DNA of 17,982 nucleotides from Clostridia bacterium (GTDB lineage: Bacteria; Bacillota; Clostridia; Oscillospirales; Acutalibacteraceae), in contig JAGAZW010000042.1 in NCBI GenBank assembly GCA_017939855.1, positions 1 to 17,982 of the forward strand, read 5' to 3'. Position 1 is the stretch's first letter. Each line of letters starts with the position of its first letter. Below are positions 5,537 to 13,070 of the stretch, one piece after another. The notes beneath the pieces are model-generated. The model did no database searches. It had not been told where the DNA came from and was given only the letters and a program-made list of their open reading frames with translations. A program made the position numbers and the translations under genes.

Positions 5537-5829
5537 TGAAAACCGCACAGGATATCATTATCGCTCCGGTTATTACCGAAAAGAGCATGTCCGGCATTGC
5601 CGACAAAAAATACACCTTCAAGGTCGCTAAGGACGCTAACAAATATGAGATAGCAGATGCTGTTGAAAAGCTGTTCAAGGTAGACGTTGCCAAGGTAAAC
5701 ACCATTAATGTACGCGGTAAAGCAAGACGTATGGGCAGATACGAGGGTTATACTTCCTCCTGGAAGAAGGCAATCGTAACCTTAAAGCCCAACTCAAAGG
5801 CTATTGAATTCTTTGACGGTCTTATGTAA
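5536..5829 (+). CDS. rplW: 50S ribosomal protein L23
   Basis: This is a 97-residue L23 of usual length. Typical blocks are DIIIAPVITEKSM at the start, KYTFKVAKDANKYEIADAVE and the conserved VNTINVRGKARRMGRYEGYT (in part). L23 sits at the exit of the peptide tunnel and is the docking site for trigger factor and the signal recognition particle. The start overlaps the rplD stop by one base, and its ribosome binding site (GAGGAGGTG) lies inside rplD. Confidence 0.97.
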   Translation: MKTAQDIIIAPVITEKSMSGIADKKYTFKVAKDANKYEIADAVEKLFKVDVAKVNTINVRGKARRMGRYEGYTSSWKKAIVTLKPNSKAIEFFDGLM

Positions 5830-5838
5830 TTAACCGCA

Positions 5839-5891
5839 GGAAATCAAAATAAAATAAGATTTCCGGTGATGTATGAAGTTTAGAAAACTTC
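5839..5891 (+). promoter_or_regulatory. Two hairpins in the rplW-rplB gap
   Basis: GGAAATC (5839-5845) and GATTTCC (5858-5864) are exact arms around 12 AT-rich nt. GAAGTTT (5875-5881) and AAACTTC (5885-5891) are exact arms around AGA. Neither has a U-tract. This 90-nt gap (83 nt longer than many others here) is unusual in such a tight cluster, so the pair may act in RNA processing or in setting rplB translation. Confidence 0.5.
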
Positions 5892-5919
5892 GCTAAGCCA
5901 AAATAGGAGAGTGAAACAA

Positions 5920-6747
5920 ATGGCAATAAAGCATTATAAGCCGACTACCAACGGTCGCAGAAATATGACAACGATGGATTATTCCGCATTGTCAAAGGTT
6001 GCGCCCGAAAGAAGTTTGCTTGAACCTTTAAAGAAAAATGCCGGTCGTAATAGTTATGGCCGCATAACCGTTCGCCACAGAGGCGGCGGAAACCGCAGAA
6101 AGTACAGAGTTATAGATTTCAAGAGAGAGCGTTTCGGAATTCCCGCAACTGTTCTTACCCTTGAATATGACCCTAACCGTTCTGCATTTATTGCCCTCGT
6201 TCAGTACGAGGACGGTGAGAAGCGTTACATTATTGCTCCTCAGGAACTTAAAGTTGGAGACACCGTTATAAGCGGTCCCGATGCTGATATTAAAGCAGGT
6301 AACGCACTTCCCCTTATCAATATCCCGGTTGGTACCTTCCTTCATAACATTGAGCTTTATCCCGGTAGGGGCGCTCAGCTTGCCCGTTCTGCCGGTAACA
6401 TGGCGCAGCTTATGGCTAAGGAAAACGGTATGGCGCTTTTACGTCTGCCTTCCGGTGAACTTCGCAATGTTCCTGATAAGTGTATGGCAACTGTCGGTGT
6501 TGTATCAAACCCCGAACATGCTAATGTTAACTACGGTAAAGCCGGACGTAAGCGTCATATGGGCTGGAGACCTACAGTTCGTGGTTCTGTAATGAACCCC
6601 TGCGACCACCCTCACGGTGGTGGTGAAGGTAAATCCCCCATCGGTCGTCCCGGTCCTGTTACACCTTGGGGTAAACCCACCTTAGGTTACAAGACACGTA
6701 AGAAGAACAAGGCAAGCGACAAGTATATTGTAAAACGTCGTAAATAA
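5920..6747 (+). CDS. rplB: 50S ribosomal protein L2
   Basis: At 275 residues it is a full-length L2 beginning MAIKHYKPTTNGRRNM. ATG 5920 is preferred over GTG 5911 because the AGGAGAG ribosome binding site (5905-5911) overlaps that GTG and because MAIK is the family start. The C-terminal block NPCDHPHGGGEGKSP carries the histidine close to the peptidyl transferase centre. L2 binds 23S rRNA and helps join the subunits. The basic tail TRKKNKASDKYIVKRRK is typical. Confidence 0.98.
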   Translation: MAIKHYKPTTNGRRNMTTMDYSALSKVAPERSLLEPLKKNAGRNSYGRITVRHRGGGNRRKYRVIDFKRERFGIPATVLTLEYDPNRSAFIALVQYEDGEKRYIIAPQELKVGDTVISGPDADIKAGNALPLINIPVGTFLHNIELYPGRGAQLARSAGNMAQLMAKENGMALLRLPSGELRNVPDKCMATVGVVSNPEHANVNYGKAGRKRHMGWRPTVRGSVMNPCDHPHGGGEGKSPIGRPGPVTPWGKPTLGYKTRKKNKASDKYIVKRRK

Positions 6748-6770
6748 GTCGGACGAAAGGAGATTTCATA

Positions 6771-7046
6771 ATGGGAAGAAGCATTAAGAAGGGCCCTTAT
6801 GTACAAGAAGTACTTTATAAGAGAGTCCTTGAAATGAATGAAGCCGGTGAGAAGCGTGTGCTTAAAACTTGGAGCCGTTCGTCTACCATATTCCCCGATT
6901 TCGTCGGACACACTTTTGCGGTACATGATGGACGTAAACACGTTCCGGTGTACGTAACAGAAGATATGGTTGGACACAAGCTCGGTGAATTTGCACCCAC
7001 AAGAACCTTTAAAGGTCATGCGGGTTCCAAGACATCCGGTAAGTAA
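6771..7046 (+). CDS. rpsS: 30S ribosomal protein S19
   Basis: This 91-residue protein has the S19 signature MGRSIKKGPYV at the start, then WSRSSTIFPDFVGHTFAVHDGRKHVPVYVTEDMVGHKLGEFAPTRTF (seen in part as a continuous conserved block). S19 lies in the head of the small subunit, next to S13, near the A-site tRNA. GAAAGGAG precedes the ATG. It follows rplB by 23 nt. Confidence 0.98.
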   Translation: MGRSIKKGPYVQEVLYKRVLEMNEAGEKRVLKTWSRSSTIFPDFVGHTFAVHDGRKHVPVYVTEDMVGHKLGEFAPTRTFKGHAGSKTSGK

Positions 7047-7069
7047 GCGGCCGAAAGGAGATTGAACTT

Positions 7070-7405
7070 ATGGAAGCAAGGGCTATACTTAAATTTGCCC
7101 GTATTTCACCCCGCAAGGTGAAAATCGTTTTGGATTTAATCCGAAACCAGGATGCTGAAAAAGCTATGGCTATACTCAAATTTACTCCTAAGTCCGCTTG
7201 TGAGTATTTAGAGAAGCTGCTCCATTCAGCAATGGCTAATGCAGAAGAAAAGAACATGGATATGTCCAGACTTTATGTTGCAGAGTGCCTCGTATGCCCC
7301 GGTCCGATTCTCAAGAGAATCAGAGCTAAGGATCATGGTCGTGCTCATCGCATATTAAAGAGAACAAGCCATGTAACACTCGTTCTCAAGGAACGTGAGA
7401 TTTAA
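7070..7405 (+). CDS. rplV: 50S ribosomal protein L22
   Basis: At 111 residues it matches L22. The family core is at residues 10-25 (ARISPRKVKIVLDLIR), and a beta-hairpin at about 75-95 (VCPGPILKRIRAKDHGRAHR) reaches into the exit tunnel. L22 contacts all 23S domains, and macrolide resistance changes arise in this hairpin in other bacteria; nothing unusual is visible here. GAAAGGAG precedes the ATG. Confidence 0.97.
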   Translation: MEARAILKFARISPRKVKIVLDLIRNQDAEKAMAILKFTPKSACEYLEKLLHSAMANAEEKNMDMSRLYVAECLVCPGPILKRIRAKDHGRAHRILKRTSHVTLVLKEREI

Positions 7406-7422
7406 GAAAGGGAGGTTAAATT

Positions 7423-8091
7423 ATGGGTCAGAAGGTTAATCCGCACGGTTTTCGTGTAGGTGTAATTAAGAACTGGGACTCACGCTGGTTTGCCAAGGAC
7501 GAAGTTTTCGGTGATACCTTGGTTGAGGACTACAACCTCCGTAAATACCTGAAGAAAGCATTATTTACTTCCGGTATTGCTAAAGTGGAAATCGAGCGTG
7601 ACGAAAAGCGTGTAAGACTGCACATACATTGTGCAAAACCCGGCATGGTAATCGGACGTAACGGTTCTGAAATAGAGAAGTTGCGTGAGACCTGCCAGAA
7701 AATGCTTGGCAAAACTGTTATAATCAACATCGTTGAGATCAAAAATCCCGATGCAAATGCAACCTTAGTTGCAGAGAATATAGCAGCTCAGCTTGAAAAG
7801 CGTGTATCTTTCCGCCGTGCTATGAAGCTTTGCATCGGCAGAGCAATGCGTGCAGGTGTTAAGGGTATAAAAACTCAGGTTTCCGGTCGTTTAGGCGGTG
7901 CGGAAATCGCAAGAAGTGAGCAGTATCATGAAGGTACTATTCCGCTTCAGACTTTAAGAGCAGACATTGACTACGGTTTTGCTGAGGCAAATACAACCTA
8001 TGGTAAAATCGGTGTTAAGGTTTGGATTTACAAGGGCGAGGTTTTGAATGAAAACCGTCGTGTTAATTCCAAAAGAGGAGGTGCACGCTAA
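7423..8091 (+). CDS. rpsC: 30S ribosomal protein S3
   Basis: This 222-residue S3 begins MGQKVNPHGFRVGVIKNWDS. A KH type II RNA-binding domain lies at about residues 38-108, with the GxxG loop in KPGMVIGRNGSEIEKLR. The C-terminal domain follows, with RAMRAGVKGIKTQVSGRLGG and the end motif IGVKVWIYKGE. S3 forms part of the mRNA entry tunnel and its helicase activity. The start has AAAGGGAGG upstream. Its TAA shares one base with the rplP ATG. Confidence 0.98.
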   Translation: MGQKVNPHGFRVGVIKNWDSRWFAKDEVFGDTLVEDYNLRKYLKKALFTSGIAKVEIERDEKRVRLHIHCAKPGMVIGRNGSEIEKLRETCQKMLGKTVIINIVEIKNPDANATLVAENIAAQLEKRVSFRRAMKLCIGRAMRAGVKGIKTQVSGRLGGAEIARSEQYHEGTIPLQTLRADIDYGFAEANTTYGKIGVKVWIYKGEVLNENRRVNSKRGGAR

Positions 8092-8513
8092 TGTTAATGC
8101 CTAAGCGCGTTAAGTACCGTAGAGTTCAGCGTGGTCGTTTGACCGGTAAAGCTTCTCGTGGTACAACCGTAACTCACGGTGATTTTGGTCTTCAGGCTAC
8201 AGAACCTGCGTGGATCACCTCTAACCAGATAGAAGCTGCCCGTATTGCTATGACACGTTATATCAAGCGTGGCGGTAAGGTTTGGATTAAAATTTTCCCC
8301 GATAAGCCGATAACTGAAAAGCCGGCTGAAACCCGAATGGGTTCCGGTAAAGGCTCACCTGAATATTGGGTAGCAGTTGTTAAGCCCGGTCGTGTAATGT
8401 TCGAGATCGGCGGCGTATCCGAGGAACTCGCCAGAGAGGCTATGCGCCTTGCAGCAAATAAACTTCCTATCAAATGTAAGTTTATAACAAAAGAACAGGG
8501 TGGTGAGCAGTAA
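8091..8513 (+). CDS. rplP: 50S ribosomal protein L16
   Basis: The 140-residue protein starts MLMPKRVKYRRVQRGRL, the usual L16 start, so ATG 8091 is preferred over the internal ATG 8097. Conserved blocks include GDFGLQATEPAWITSNQIEAAR and RMGSGKGSPEYWVAVVKPG. L16 helps position tRNA at the A and P sites of the large subunit. It overlaps the stop of rpsC and the start of rpmC by one base each, so the three are coupled. AGAGGAGGTG inside rpsC serves as its ribosome binding site. Confidence 0.98.
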   Translation: MLMPKRVKYRRVQRGRLTGKASRGTTVTHGDFGLQATEPAWITSNQIEAARIAMTRYIKRGGKVWIKIFPDKPITEKPAETRMGSGKGSPEYWVAVVKPGRVMFEIGGVSEELAREAMRLAANKLPIKCKFITKEQGGEQ

Positions 8514-8719
8514 TGAACGCAAAGGAAATCAGAGAACTTAATCTTGCCGAGCTTAATAAAAAATTGGCTGACCTTAAGGACGATTTGTTTCATCTTCGTT
8601 TCCAGCATGCCATTAATCAGCTCGACAACCCCATGCGTATAGTTGCTGTCAAGAAAGATATCGCTCGCGTTCAGACTATAATTCGCGAGAAAGAAATCAG
8701 CGACAGCGCTGAAGCTTGA
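8513..8719 (+). CDS. rpmC: 50S ribosomal protein L29
   Basis: This 68-residue all-helical protein has the L29 pattern: AKEIRELNLAELNKKLADLK, LFHLRFQHAINQLDNPMRI and KKDIARVQTIIRE. L29 sits beside L23 at the tunnel exit and contributes to the site for trigger factor and the signal recognition particle. It starts on the TAATG overlap with rplP and ends with TGA, one of several normal TGA stops in this window. Confidence 0.97.
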   Translation: MNAKEIRELNLAELNKKLADLKDDLFHLRFQHAINQLDNPMRIVAVKKDIARVQTIIREKEISDSAEA

Positions 8720-8736
8720 AAGGGAGGTAAAGCTAA

Positions 8737-8994
8737 ATGAGCGAAAGAAACCTTCGTAAAACAAGAGTAGGTAAGGTTGTAAGCGACAAGATGGACAAAA
8801 CCGTTGTAGTTGCTATTGAAGACAATGTTAAACACCCACTCTATAAGAAGATTATTAAAAATACTATCAGACTTAAGGCTCACGATGAGAACAACACCTG
8901 TGGCGTAGGCGACAGAGTACTCATTATGGAAACAAGACCTCTCTCAAAAGATAAGAGATGGCGTGTTGCCGAAATAATCGAAAAGGCTAAGTAG
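8737..8994 (+). CDS. rpsQ: 30S ribosomal protein S17
   Basis: At 85 residues it is a normal S17 with an OB fold. The start is MSERNLRKTRVGKVVSDKMD, followed by the family blocks TVVVAIEDNVKHPLYKK and KAHDENNTCGVGDRVLIMETRPLSKDKRW (in part). S17 binds 16S rRNA early in assembly of the small subunit. AAAGGGAGG precedes the ATG by about 9 nt. Confidence 0.97.
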   Translation: MSERNLRKTRVGKVVSDKMDKTVVVAIEDNVKHPLYKKIIKNTIRLKAHDENNTCGVGDRVLIMETRPLSKDKRWRVAEIIEKAK

Positions 8995-9012
8995 TCTAAG
9001 GAGGAAACCACT

Positions 9013-9381
9013 GTGATACAACAACAGAGTTACCTCAAGGTTGCCGATAATACCGGTGCTAAAGAAATTATGTGCATCCGTGTACTTGGAGGCTCCAGAA
9101 GGAGGTATGCCAACATTGGCGATGTCATCGTTGCTTCTGTTAAGAAGGCTGCACCTGGCGGTACAGTTAAGAAGGGCGATGTTGTAAAGGCAGTTGTAGT
9201 TCGTTCTGCAAAGGGTCTTCGTCGCAATGACGGCACATACATTAGATTCGACGAAAATGCGGCAGTAATTATCCGTGAGGATAAGAACCCCAGAGGTACC
9301 CGTATTTTTGGGCCGGTAGCCCGTGAGCTTCGTGAGAAGGATTATACAAAGATTCTTTCTCTTGCTCCGGAAGTACTTTAA
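9013..9381 (+). CDS. rplN: 50S ribosomal protein L14
   Basis: The 122-residue protein starts at GTG 9013 with AAGGAGG upstream and reads MIQQQSYLKVADNTGAKEIM, the L14 start. Other signatures are SVKKAAPGGTVKKGDVVKAV, GTYIRFDENAAV and the end RELREKDYTKILSLAPEVL. L14 lies at the subunit interface, forms bridge B8, and binds the silencing factor RsfS in other bacteria. GTG is the only non-ATG start in this part of the cluster besides the TTG of rpsE. Confidence 0.97.
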   Translation: MIQQQSYLKVADNTGAKEIMCIRVLGGSRRRYANIGDVIVASVKKAAPGGTVKKGDVVKAVVVRSAKGLRRNDGTYIRFDENAAVIIREDKNPRGTRIFGPVARELREKDYTKILSLAPEVL

Positions 9382-9399
9382 TGGGAGGTAAAAAGAATT

Positions 9400-9723
9400 A
9401 TGAGTAAGCTTCACATTAAAACCGGTGATACCGTTAAGCTTCTTACAGGTGATGCTAAGGATCGTGGCAAGACCGGTAAGGTTCTTCAGGTAAGCCCTAA
9501 AGAAGGTAAAGTAATTGTTGAGGGTCTCAACAAGGTTAAGAAACACGTTAAGCCCCGCAAGGCAGGCGACCCCTCGGGCATCATTGAAACCGAGAGTGCA
9601 ATTTACGCTTGTAAGGTGCAGCTTGTCTGCCCTAAATGCGGCAAGGCTACCCGAGTAGGCGCTAAAGTTTACGAGGACGGTAAAAAAGACCGCGTTTGCA
9701 AGAAGTGCGGCGAAACTTTTTAA
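9400..9723 (+). CDS. rplX: 50S ribosomal protein L24 with zinc ribbon
   Basis: At 107 residues it is slightly longer than many L24 proteins. The N-terminal KOW fold is intact (IKTGDTVKLLTGDAKDRGKTG, then VLQVSPKEGKVIVEGLN). The C-terminal half holds C77-P-K-C80 and C100-K-K-C103, a four-cysteine zinc ribbon around TRVGAKV, plus C71 nearby. E. coli and Bacillus L24 lack these cysteines, whereas some other bacterial L24 proteins have them. L24 is one of the initiators of large subunit assembly. GGGAGG precedes the ATG. Confidence 0.96.
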   Translation: MSKLHIKTGDTVKLLTGDAKDRGKTGKVLQVSPKEGKVIVEGLNKVKKHVKPRKAGDPSGIIETESAIYACKVQLVCPKCGKATRVGAKVYEDGKKDRVCKKCGETF

Positions 9724-9741
9724 GAGTAAGGAGGATATGAC

Positions 9742-10281
9742 ATGTCAACACTGTCTAACGAATACAAGAGCAAAATTGCTCCTGCATTAATGACAAAGTT
9801 CAATTATAAGAGCGTCATGCAAATCCCCAAGCTCGAGAAGGTTGTTATAAATGTAGGATGCGGTGAGGCAAAGGATAACGCAAAGGTAATCGATGCTGTT
9901 ATCTCTGACTTAGGTAAGATTACCGGTCAGAAGGCTGTACCCTGCCGTGCAAAGAAGTCTGTTGCAAACTTCAAACTTCGTGCAGGCATGCCCATCGGTG
10001 TTAAGGTTACACTCAGAGGCGAGAAGATGTATGAATTCGTTGATAGACTCTTCAATGCAGCTCTCCCCAGAGTTAGAGACTTTCGTGGTATCAACCCCAA
10101 CTCTTTTGACGGTCGTGGCAACTACGCAATGGGCGTTAAGGAGCAGTTGATTTTCCCCGAAATCGAGTACGATAAGATCGATAAGGTAAGAGGTATGGAC
10201 ATTATGTTTGTTACTACCGCCAACACAGATGAAGAGGCTCGTGAGCTTTTAGCTCTTATGGGCGCTCCGTTTGCGAAGTAA
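9742..10281 (+). CDS. rplE: 50S ribosomal protein L5
   Basis: This 179-residue L5 shows the blocks IPKLEKVVINVGCGEA, GQKAVPCRAKKSVANFKLR, GMPIGVKVTLRG and RDFRGINPNSFDGRGNYAMG. L5 binds 5S rRNA in the central protuberance and forms bridge B1b with S13. AAGGAGG precedes the ATG. Length and order are as expected for the spc operon. Confidence 0.98.
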   Translation: MSTLSNEYKSKIAPALMTKFNYKSVMQIPKLEKVVINVGCGEAKDNAKVIDAVISDLGKITGQKAVPCRAKKSVANFKLRAGMPIGVKVTLRGEKMYEFVDRLFNAALPRVRDFRGINPNSFDGRGNYAMGVKEQLIFPEIEYDKIDKVRGMDIMFVTTANTDEEARELLALMGAPFAK

Positions 10282-10293
10282 GGAGAAGGAATT

Positions 10294-10479
10294 ATGGCTA
10301 AAACATCTATGAAAGTAAAGCAGGCTCGTCCCGCTAAGTTTTCTACAAGAGAATATAACAGATGTAAGATCTGTGGCCGTCCCCACGCTTATCTTCGTAA
10401 ATACGGCATCTGCCGTATCTGCTTCCGTGAACTCGCTTATAAAGGCGAGATCCCCGGAGTTAAGAAGGCAAGCTGGTAA
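10294..10479 (+). CDS. rpsN: 30S ribosomal protein S14, zinc type (S14Z)
   Basis: At 61 residues this is the short zinc-binding form of S14. The zinc cysteines are C24, C27, C40 and C43 (CKICGRPH and GICRICFREL). The protein sits in the head of the small subunit near S3 and S10. Many Firmicutes carry a second, zinc-free rpsN elsewhere for zinc starvation; none is in this window. AAGGAGAAGG precedes the ATG. Confidence 0.98.
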   Translation: MAKTSMKVKQARPAKFSTREYNRCKICGRPHAYLRKYGICRICFRELAYKGEIPGVKKASW

Positions 10480-10502
10480 GGCACAAGAAGGAGGTTTACG
10501 GC

Positions 10503-10901
10503 ATGCAAATCACCGATACTATAGCTGATATGCTTACAAGAATTCGTAACGCATCTGCAGCAAAACATGATTCGGTAGATGTACCTGCATCCAAGGTTAA
10601 GAAGGCAATAGCTCAGATTCTTCTTGATGAAGGTTACATCAGCAGCTTTACTGTCGAAGAAGACGGTAAGCAGGGCGTAATTCACATTGTGTTGAAGTAC
10701 GGCCAGAACAAATCGCAGACCATCACCGGAATCCGCAGAGTTTCCAAGCCCGGTTTGCGTATCTACACTAACGTAGAAGATATGCCCAAGGTTATGAAAG
10801 GTCTTGGCATAGCAATACTTTCCACCTCTAAAGGCATTATGACCGATAAGCAGGCTCGCAACGCTAATGTAGGCGGCGAAGTTCTCGCTTTCGTTTGGTA
10901 A
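10503..10901 (+). CDS. rpsH: 30S ribosomal protein S8
   Basis: The 132-residue protein has the S8 start MQITDTIADMLTRIRNASAA and the C-terminal signature GLGIAILSTSKGIMTDKQAR followed by GGEVLAFVW. S8 binds the central domain of 16S rRNA. In E. coli it represses the spc operon at rplE; no copy of its rRNA site was recognised here. AGGAGG precedes the ATG by 8 nt. Confidence 0.98.
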   Translation: MQITDTIADMLTRIRNASAAKHDSVDVPASKVKKAIAQILLDEGYISSFTVEEDGKQGVIHIVLKYGQNKSQTITGIRRVSKPGLRIYTNVEDMPKVMKGLGIAILSTSKGIMTDKQARNANVGGEVLAFVW

Positions 10902-10916
10902 GGAGGTGCAGAAGGT

Positions 10917-11465
10917 ATGTCTAGAATAGGAAAGAAGCCTATCGCAGTACCTGCAGGTGTTGATGTTAAGCTCAACGGCAATAGCATAACCGTTAAGGGC
11001 GCAAAGGGTGAACTTAGTTACACCTTTAATAAGGACATCACCGTTGCACAGGAGGGCGCAGAGCTTATTGTTACTCGTCCTTCCGATGTAAAGGAACATC
11101 GTGCAATGCACGGTCTTACCCGTACACTCATTGCCAATATGATAACTGGCGTAACACAAGGTTATACTAAAGAGCTTGAGGTAAACGGTGTAGGTTATCG
11201 TGTTCAGAAGCAGGGTAATAACCTTGTTATGAACTTAGGTTTTTCTCATCAGGTAATCGTTCCGGAAATCCCCGGAATCACAATTGAAGTACCCGCTCCT
11301 AACAAAATTGTTATCAGCGGTGCAGATAAGCAAATGGTTGGCCAATTTGCAGCCGATGTTCGCAAGAAGCGTCCGCCCGAGCCTTATAAAGGTAAAGGTA
11401 TCAAGTACGCAGGCGAATACATCCGCCGCAAAGAAGGTAAAGCAGCCAAGGGTGCTAAGAAATAA
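10917..11465 (+). CDS. rplF: 50S ribosomal protein L6
   Basis: This 182-residue protein begins MSRIGKKPIAVPAGVDV and has the two related L6 domains, ending with the signature RKKRPPEPYKGKGIKYAGE and a lysine-rich tail. L6 lies near the sarcin-ricin loop and the factor-binding site. AAGGAGGTG precedes the ATG and lies directly after the rpsH stop. Confidence 0.98.
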   Translation: MSRIGKKPIAVPAGVDVKLNGNSITVKGAKGELSYTFNKDITVAQEGAELIVTRPSDVKEHRAMHGLTRTLIANMITGVTQGYTKELEVNGVGYRVQKQGNNLVMNLGFSHQVIVPEIPGITIEVPAPNKIVISGADKQMVGQFAADVRKKRPPEPYKGKGIKYAGEYIRRKEGKAAKGAKK

Positions 11466-11483
11466 TAAAGGAGTGTATTTGAA

Positions 11484-11843
11484 ATGGTTACAAAGCCAAA
11501 CAGCAATCAGGCAAGACTTAAGCGCCATGCCCGTGTTCGTTCAAAGATCAGCGGAACACCTGAGTGCCCCCGTCTTGATGTATTTCGCTCCAACAGCTAT
11601 ATCTACGCCCAGCTTATTGATGACGTAAACGGTGCAACACTCGCTTCCGCCTCTTCCAACGAAAAAGATTTCGGTGGAAATGCAGGCAACTGCGAGGGTG
11701 CACGTAAGGTTGGACAGTTAATCGCTGAACGTGCCGCAGCAAAGGGTATCTGCGAGGTCGTATTCGATCGTGGTGGATACATTTACCACGGCCGTGTCAA
11801 GGAGCTTGCCGAAGGTGCCCGTGAGGGCGGCCTCAAGTTCTAA
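11484..11843 (+). CDS. rplR: 50S ribosomal protein L18
   Basis: At 119 residues it matches L18. The basic start is QARLKRHARVRSKISG, followed by TPECPRLDVFRSNSYIYAQL, and the end is DRGGYIYHGRVKELAEGARE. L18 binds 5S rRNA together with L5 in the central protuberance. AAAGGAG precedes the ATG. Confidence 0.98.
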   Translation: MVTKPNSNQARLKRHARVRSKISGTPECPRLDVFRSNSYIYAQLIDDVNGATLASASSNEKDFGGNAGNCEGARKVGQLIAERAAAKGICEVVFDRGGYIYHGRVKELAEGAREGGLKF

Positions 11844-11861
11844 TAAGGAGGAGGAATACTT

Positions 11862-12365
11862 TTGGCTACAAATATTGATGCATCTGTATTAGATTTGCAG
11901 GAACGTGTAGTTGCTATAAACCGTGTTTCCAAAACCGTTAAGGGTGGTCGTGTAATGAAGTTCTCAGCTTTAGTAGTTGTGGGCGACGGCAACGGCATCG
12001 TAGGTTACGGTCTCGGTAAAGCAGGCGAAGTTCCTGACGCTATCCGCAAGGGTATAGAAGACGCCAAGAAGAATCTTATAAAGGTATCCTTAAGGGGTAC
12101 AACCATTCCCCACGAAATTATCGGTGAATTTGGAGCAGGTCGTGTTCTTATGAAACCCGCAGCTCCCGGTACCGGTGTTATCGCCGGCGGTGCAGTTCGT
12201 TCTGTGCTTGAAATGGTTGGTATCAAGGATATTCGTACTAAGGCGCTTCGTTCAAACAATCCATGCAATGTAGTTCGTGCCACAGTTAAGGGCCTTGCAG
12301 CTCTTCGTGACGTTGAACAGGTTGCAGCTGTTCGTGGCAAGAAGCCGCAGGAAATTATAGGTTAA
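11862..12365 (+). CDS. rpsE: 30S ribosomal protein S5
   Basis: The 167-residue protein starts at TTG 11862, placed 8 nt after AAGGAGGAGG. The N-terminal double-stranded RNA-binding-like domain includes LQERVVAINRVSKTVKGGR and GDGNGIVGYGLGKAGEVPDA. The C-terminal domain carries APGTGVIAGGAVRSVLEM. S5 helps shape the mRNA entry path and decoding accuracy. The rare TTG start may lower its translation a little, an inference only. Confidence 0.97.
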   Translation: MATNIDASVLDLQERVVAINRVSKTVKGGRVMKFSALVVVGDGNGIVGYGLGKAGEVPDAIRKGIEDAKKNLIKVSLRGTTIPHEIIGEFGAGRVLMKPAAPGTGVIAGGAVRSVLEMVGIKDIRTKALRSNNPCNVVRATVKGLAALRDVEQVAAVRGKKPQEIIG

Positions 12366-12379
12366 GGAGGAGCAGCACT

Positions 12380-12577
12380 ATGGCAACAAAGAAAAAGGCT
12401 GCCGGCCTTACTGTAAAGCTCGTAAAGAGCACCATCGGTTCTAAAAAGGATCAGATTGCAACTGCTCATGCACTCGGTCTTCATAAGGTAGGCGATGTTT
12501 CGGTTCAGCCCGACAACGCTCAGACAAAGGGTAAAATCAATAAGATTTCCCATCTTGTTAAAGTAATTGAAGGTTAA
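12380..12577 (+). CDS. rpmD: 50S ribosomal protein L30
   Basis: This 65-residue protein carries the L30 core LTVKLVKSTIGSKKDQIATA, then LGLHKVGDVSVQPDN and KGKINKISHLVKV, with a short lysine-rich N-terminal extension. L30 is a small large-subunit protein found in many but not all bacteria. AAGGAGGAG precedes the ATG. A 51-nt gap with a small hairpin separates it from rplO. Confidence 0.96.
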   Translation: MATKKKAAGLTVKLVKSTIGSKKDQIATAHALGLHKVGDVSVQPDNAQTKGKINKISHLVKVIEG

Positions 12578-12588
12578 GTGTGAATTTT

Positions 12589-12602
12589 GCCGCAAATGCG
12601 GC
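12589..12602 (+). promoter_or_regulatory. Small GC hairpin between rpmD and rplO
   Basis: GCCGC (12589-12593) and GCGGC (12598-12602) pair exactly around AAAT. No U-tract follows, so it is not a terminator. It lies 12 nt upstream of the rplO ribosome binding site AAGGAGG. Confidence 0.5.
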
Positions 12603-12628
12603 TCCAATCTAACAAGGAGGTGCGAACA

Positions 12629-13069
12629 ATGAAATTGCATGAATTATCTCCTGCTTTTGGTTCCACAAAGGAAGCAAAGCGTATAGGAAGAGGCCATGGC
12701 TCCGGTAACGGTAAAACTGCCGGTAAAGGTCATAAAGGACAGAAAGCTCGTGCCGGACATGGTATGAGACCCGGTTTCGAAGGCGGTCAGATGCCCCTTC
12801 ACAGACGTGTACCTAAGCGTGGTTTCAATAATATTTTTGCTGAGGAGTGGATTGCTATCAATGTAGCTGCTCTCGAAGTGTTCGAGGATGGCGCAGTTGT
12901 TGATGCTGCTGCTCTTTGCGATAAAGGAATTATAAAGAAGGCGGATCTTCCGGTAAAGGTTCTCGGCAACGGTAAGCTTTCTAAGAAACTTACAGTCAAC
13001 CTTAATGCATTTTCCGCTTCTGCTGCTGAAAAAATCAACGCTGCCGGCGGAAAGGCTGAGGTGATCTGA
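12629..13069 (+). CDS. rplO: 50S ribosomal protein L15
   Basis: The 146-residue protein starts at ATG 12629 (MKLHELSPAFGSTKEAKRIG) with AAGGAGG 8 nt upstream. An earlier in-frame ATG at 12587 is rejected because it would put the hairpin and the ribosome binding site inside the gene. The glycine-rich RGHGSGNGKTAGKGHKGQKA and RPGFEGGQMPLHRRVPKRGF blocks define L15. It is a late large-subunit assembly protein. It ends in TGA one base before the secY ATG. Confidence 0.98.
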   Translation: MKLHELSPAFGSTKEAKRIGRGHGSGNGKTAGKGHKGQKARAGHGMRPGFEGGQMPLHRRVPKRGFNNIFAEEWIAINVAALEVFEDGAVVDAAALCDKGIIKKADLPVKVLGNGKLSKKLTVNLNAFSASAAEKINAAGGKAEVI

Positions 13070-13070
13070 G

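Noticed and set aside
5911..5919. Upstream GTG start for rplB
   Set aside because: It overlaps the ribosome binding site AGGAGAG; ATG 5920 gives the conserved L2 start.
12587..12628. Upstream ATG start for rplO
   Set aside because: It would place a hairpin and the strong AAGGAGG site inside the gene; ATG 12629 gives the normal L15 start.
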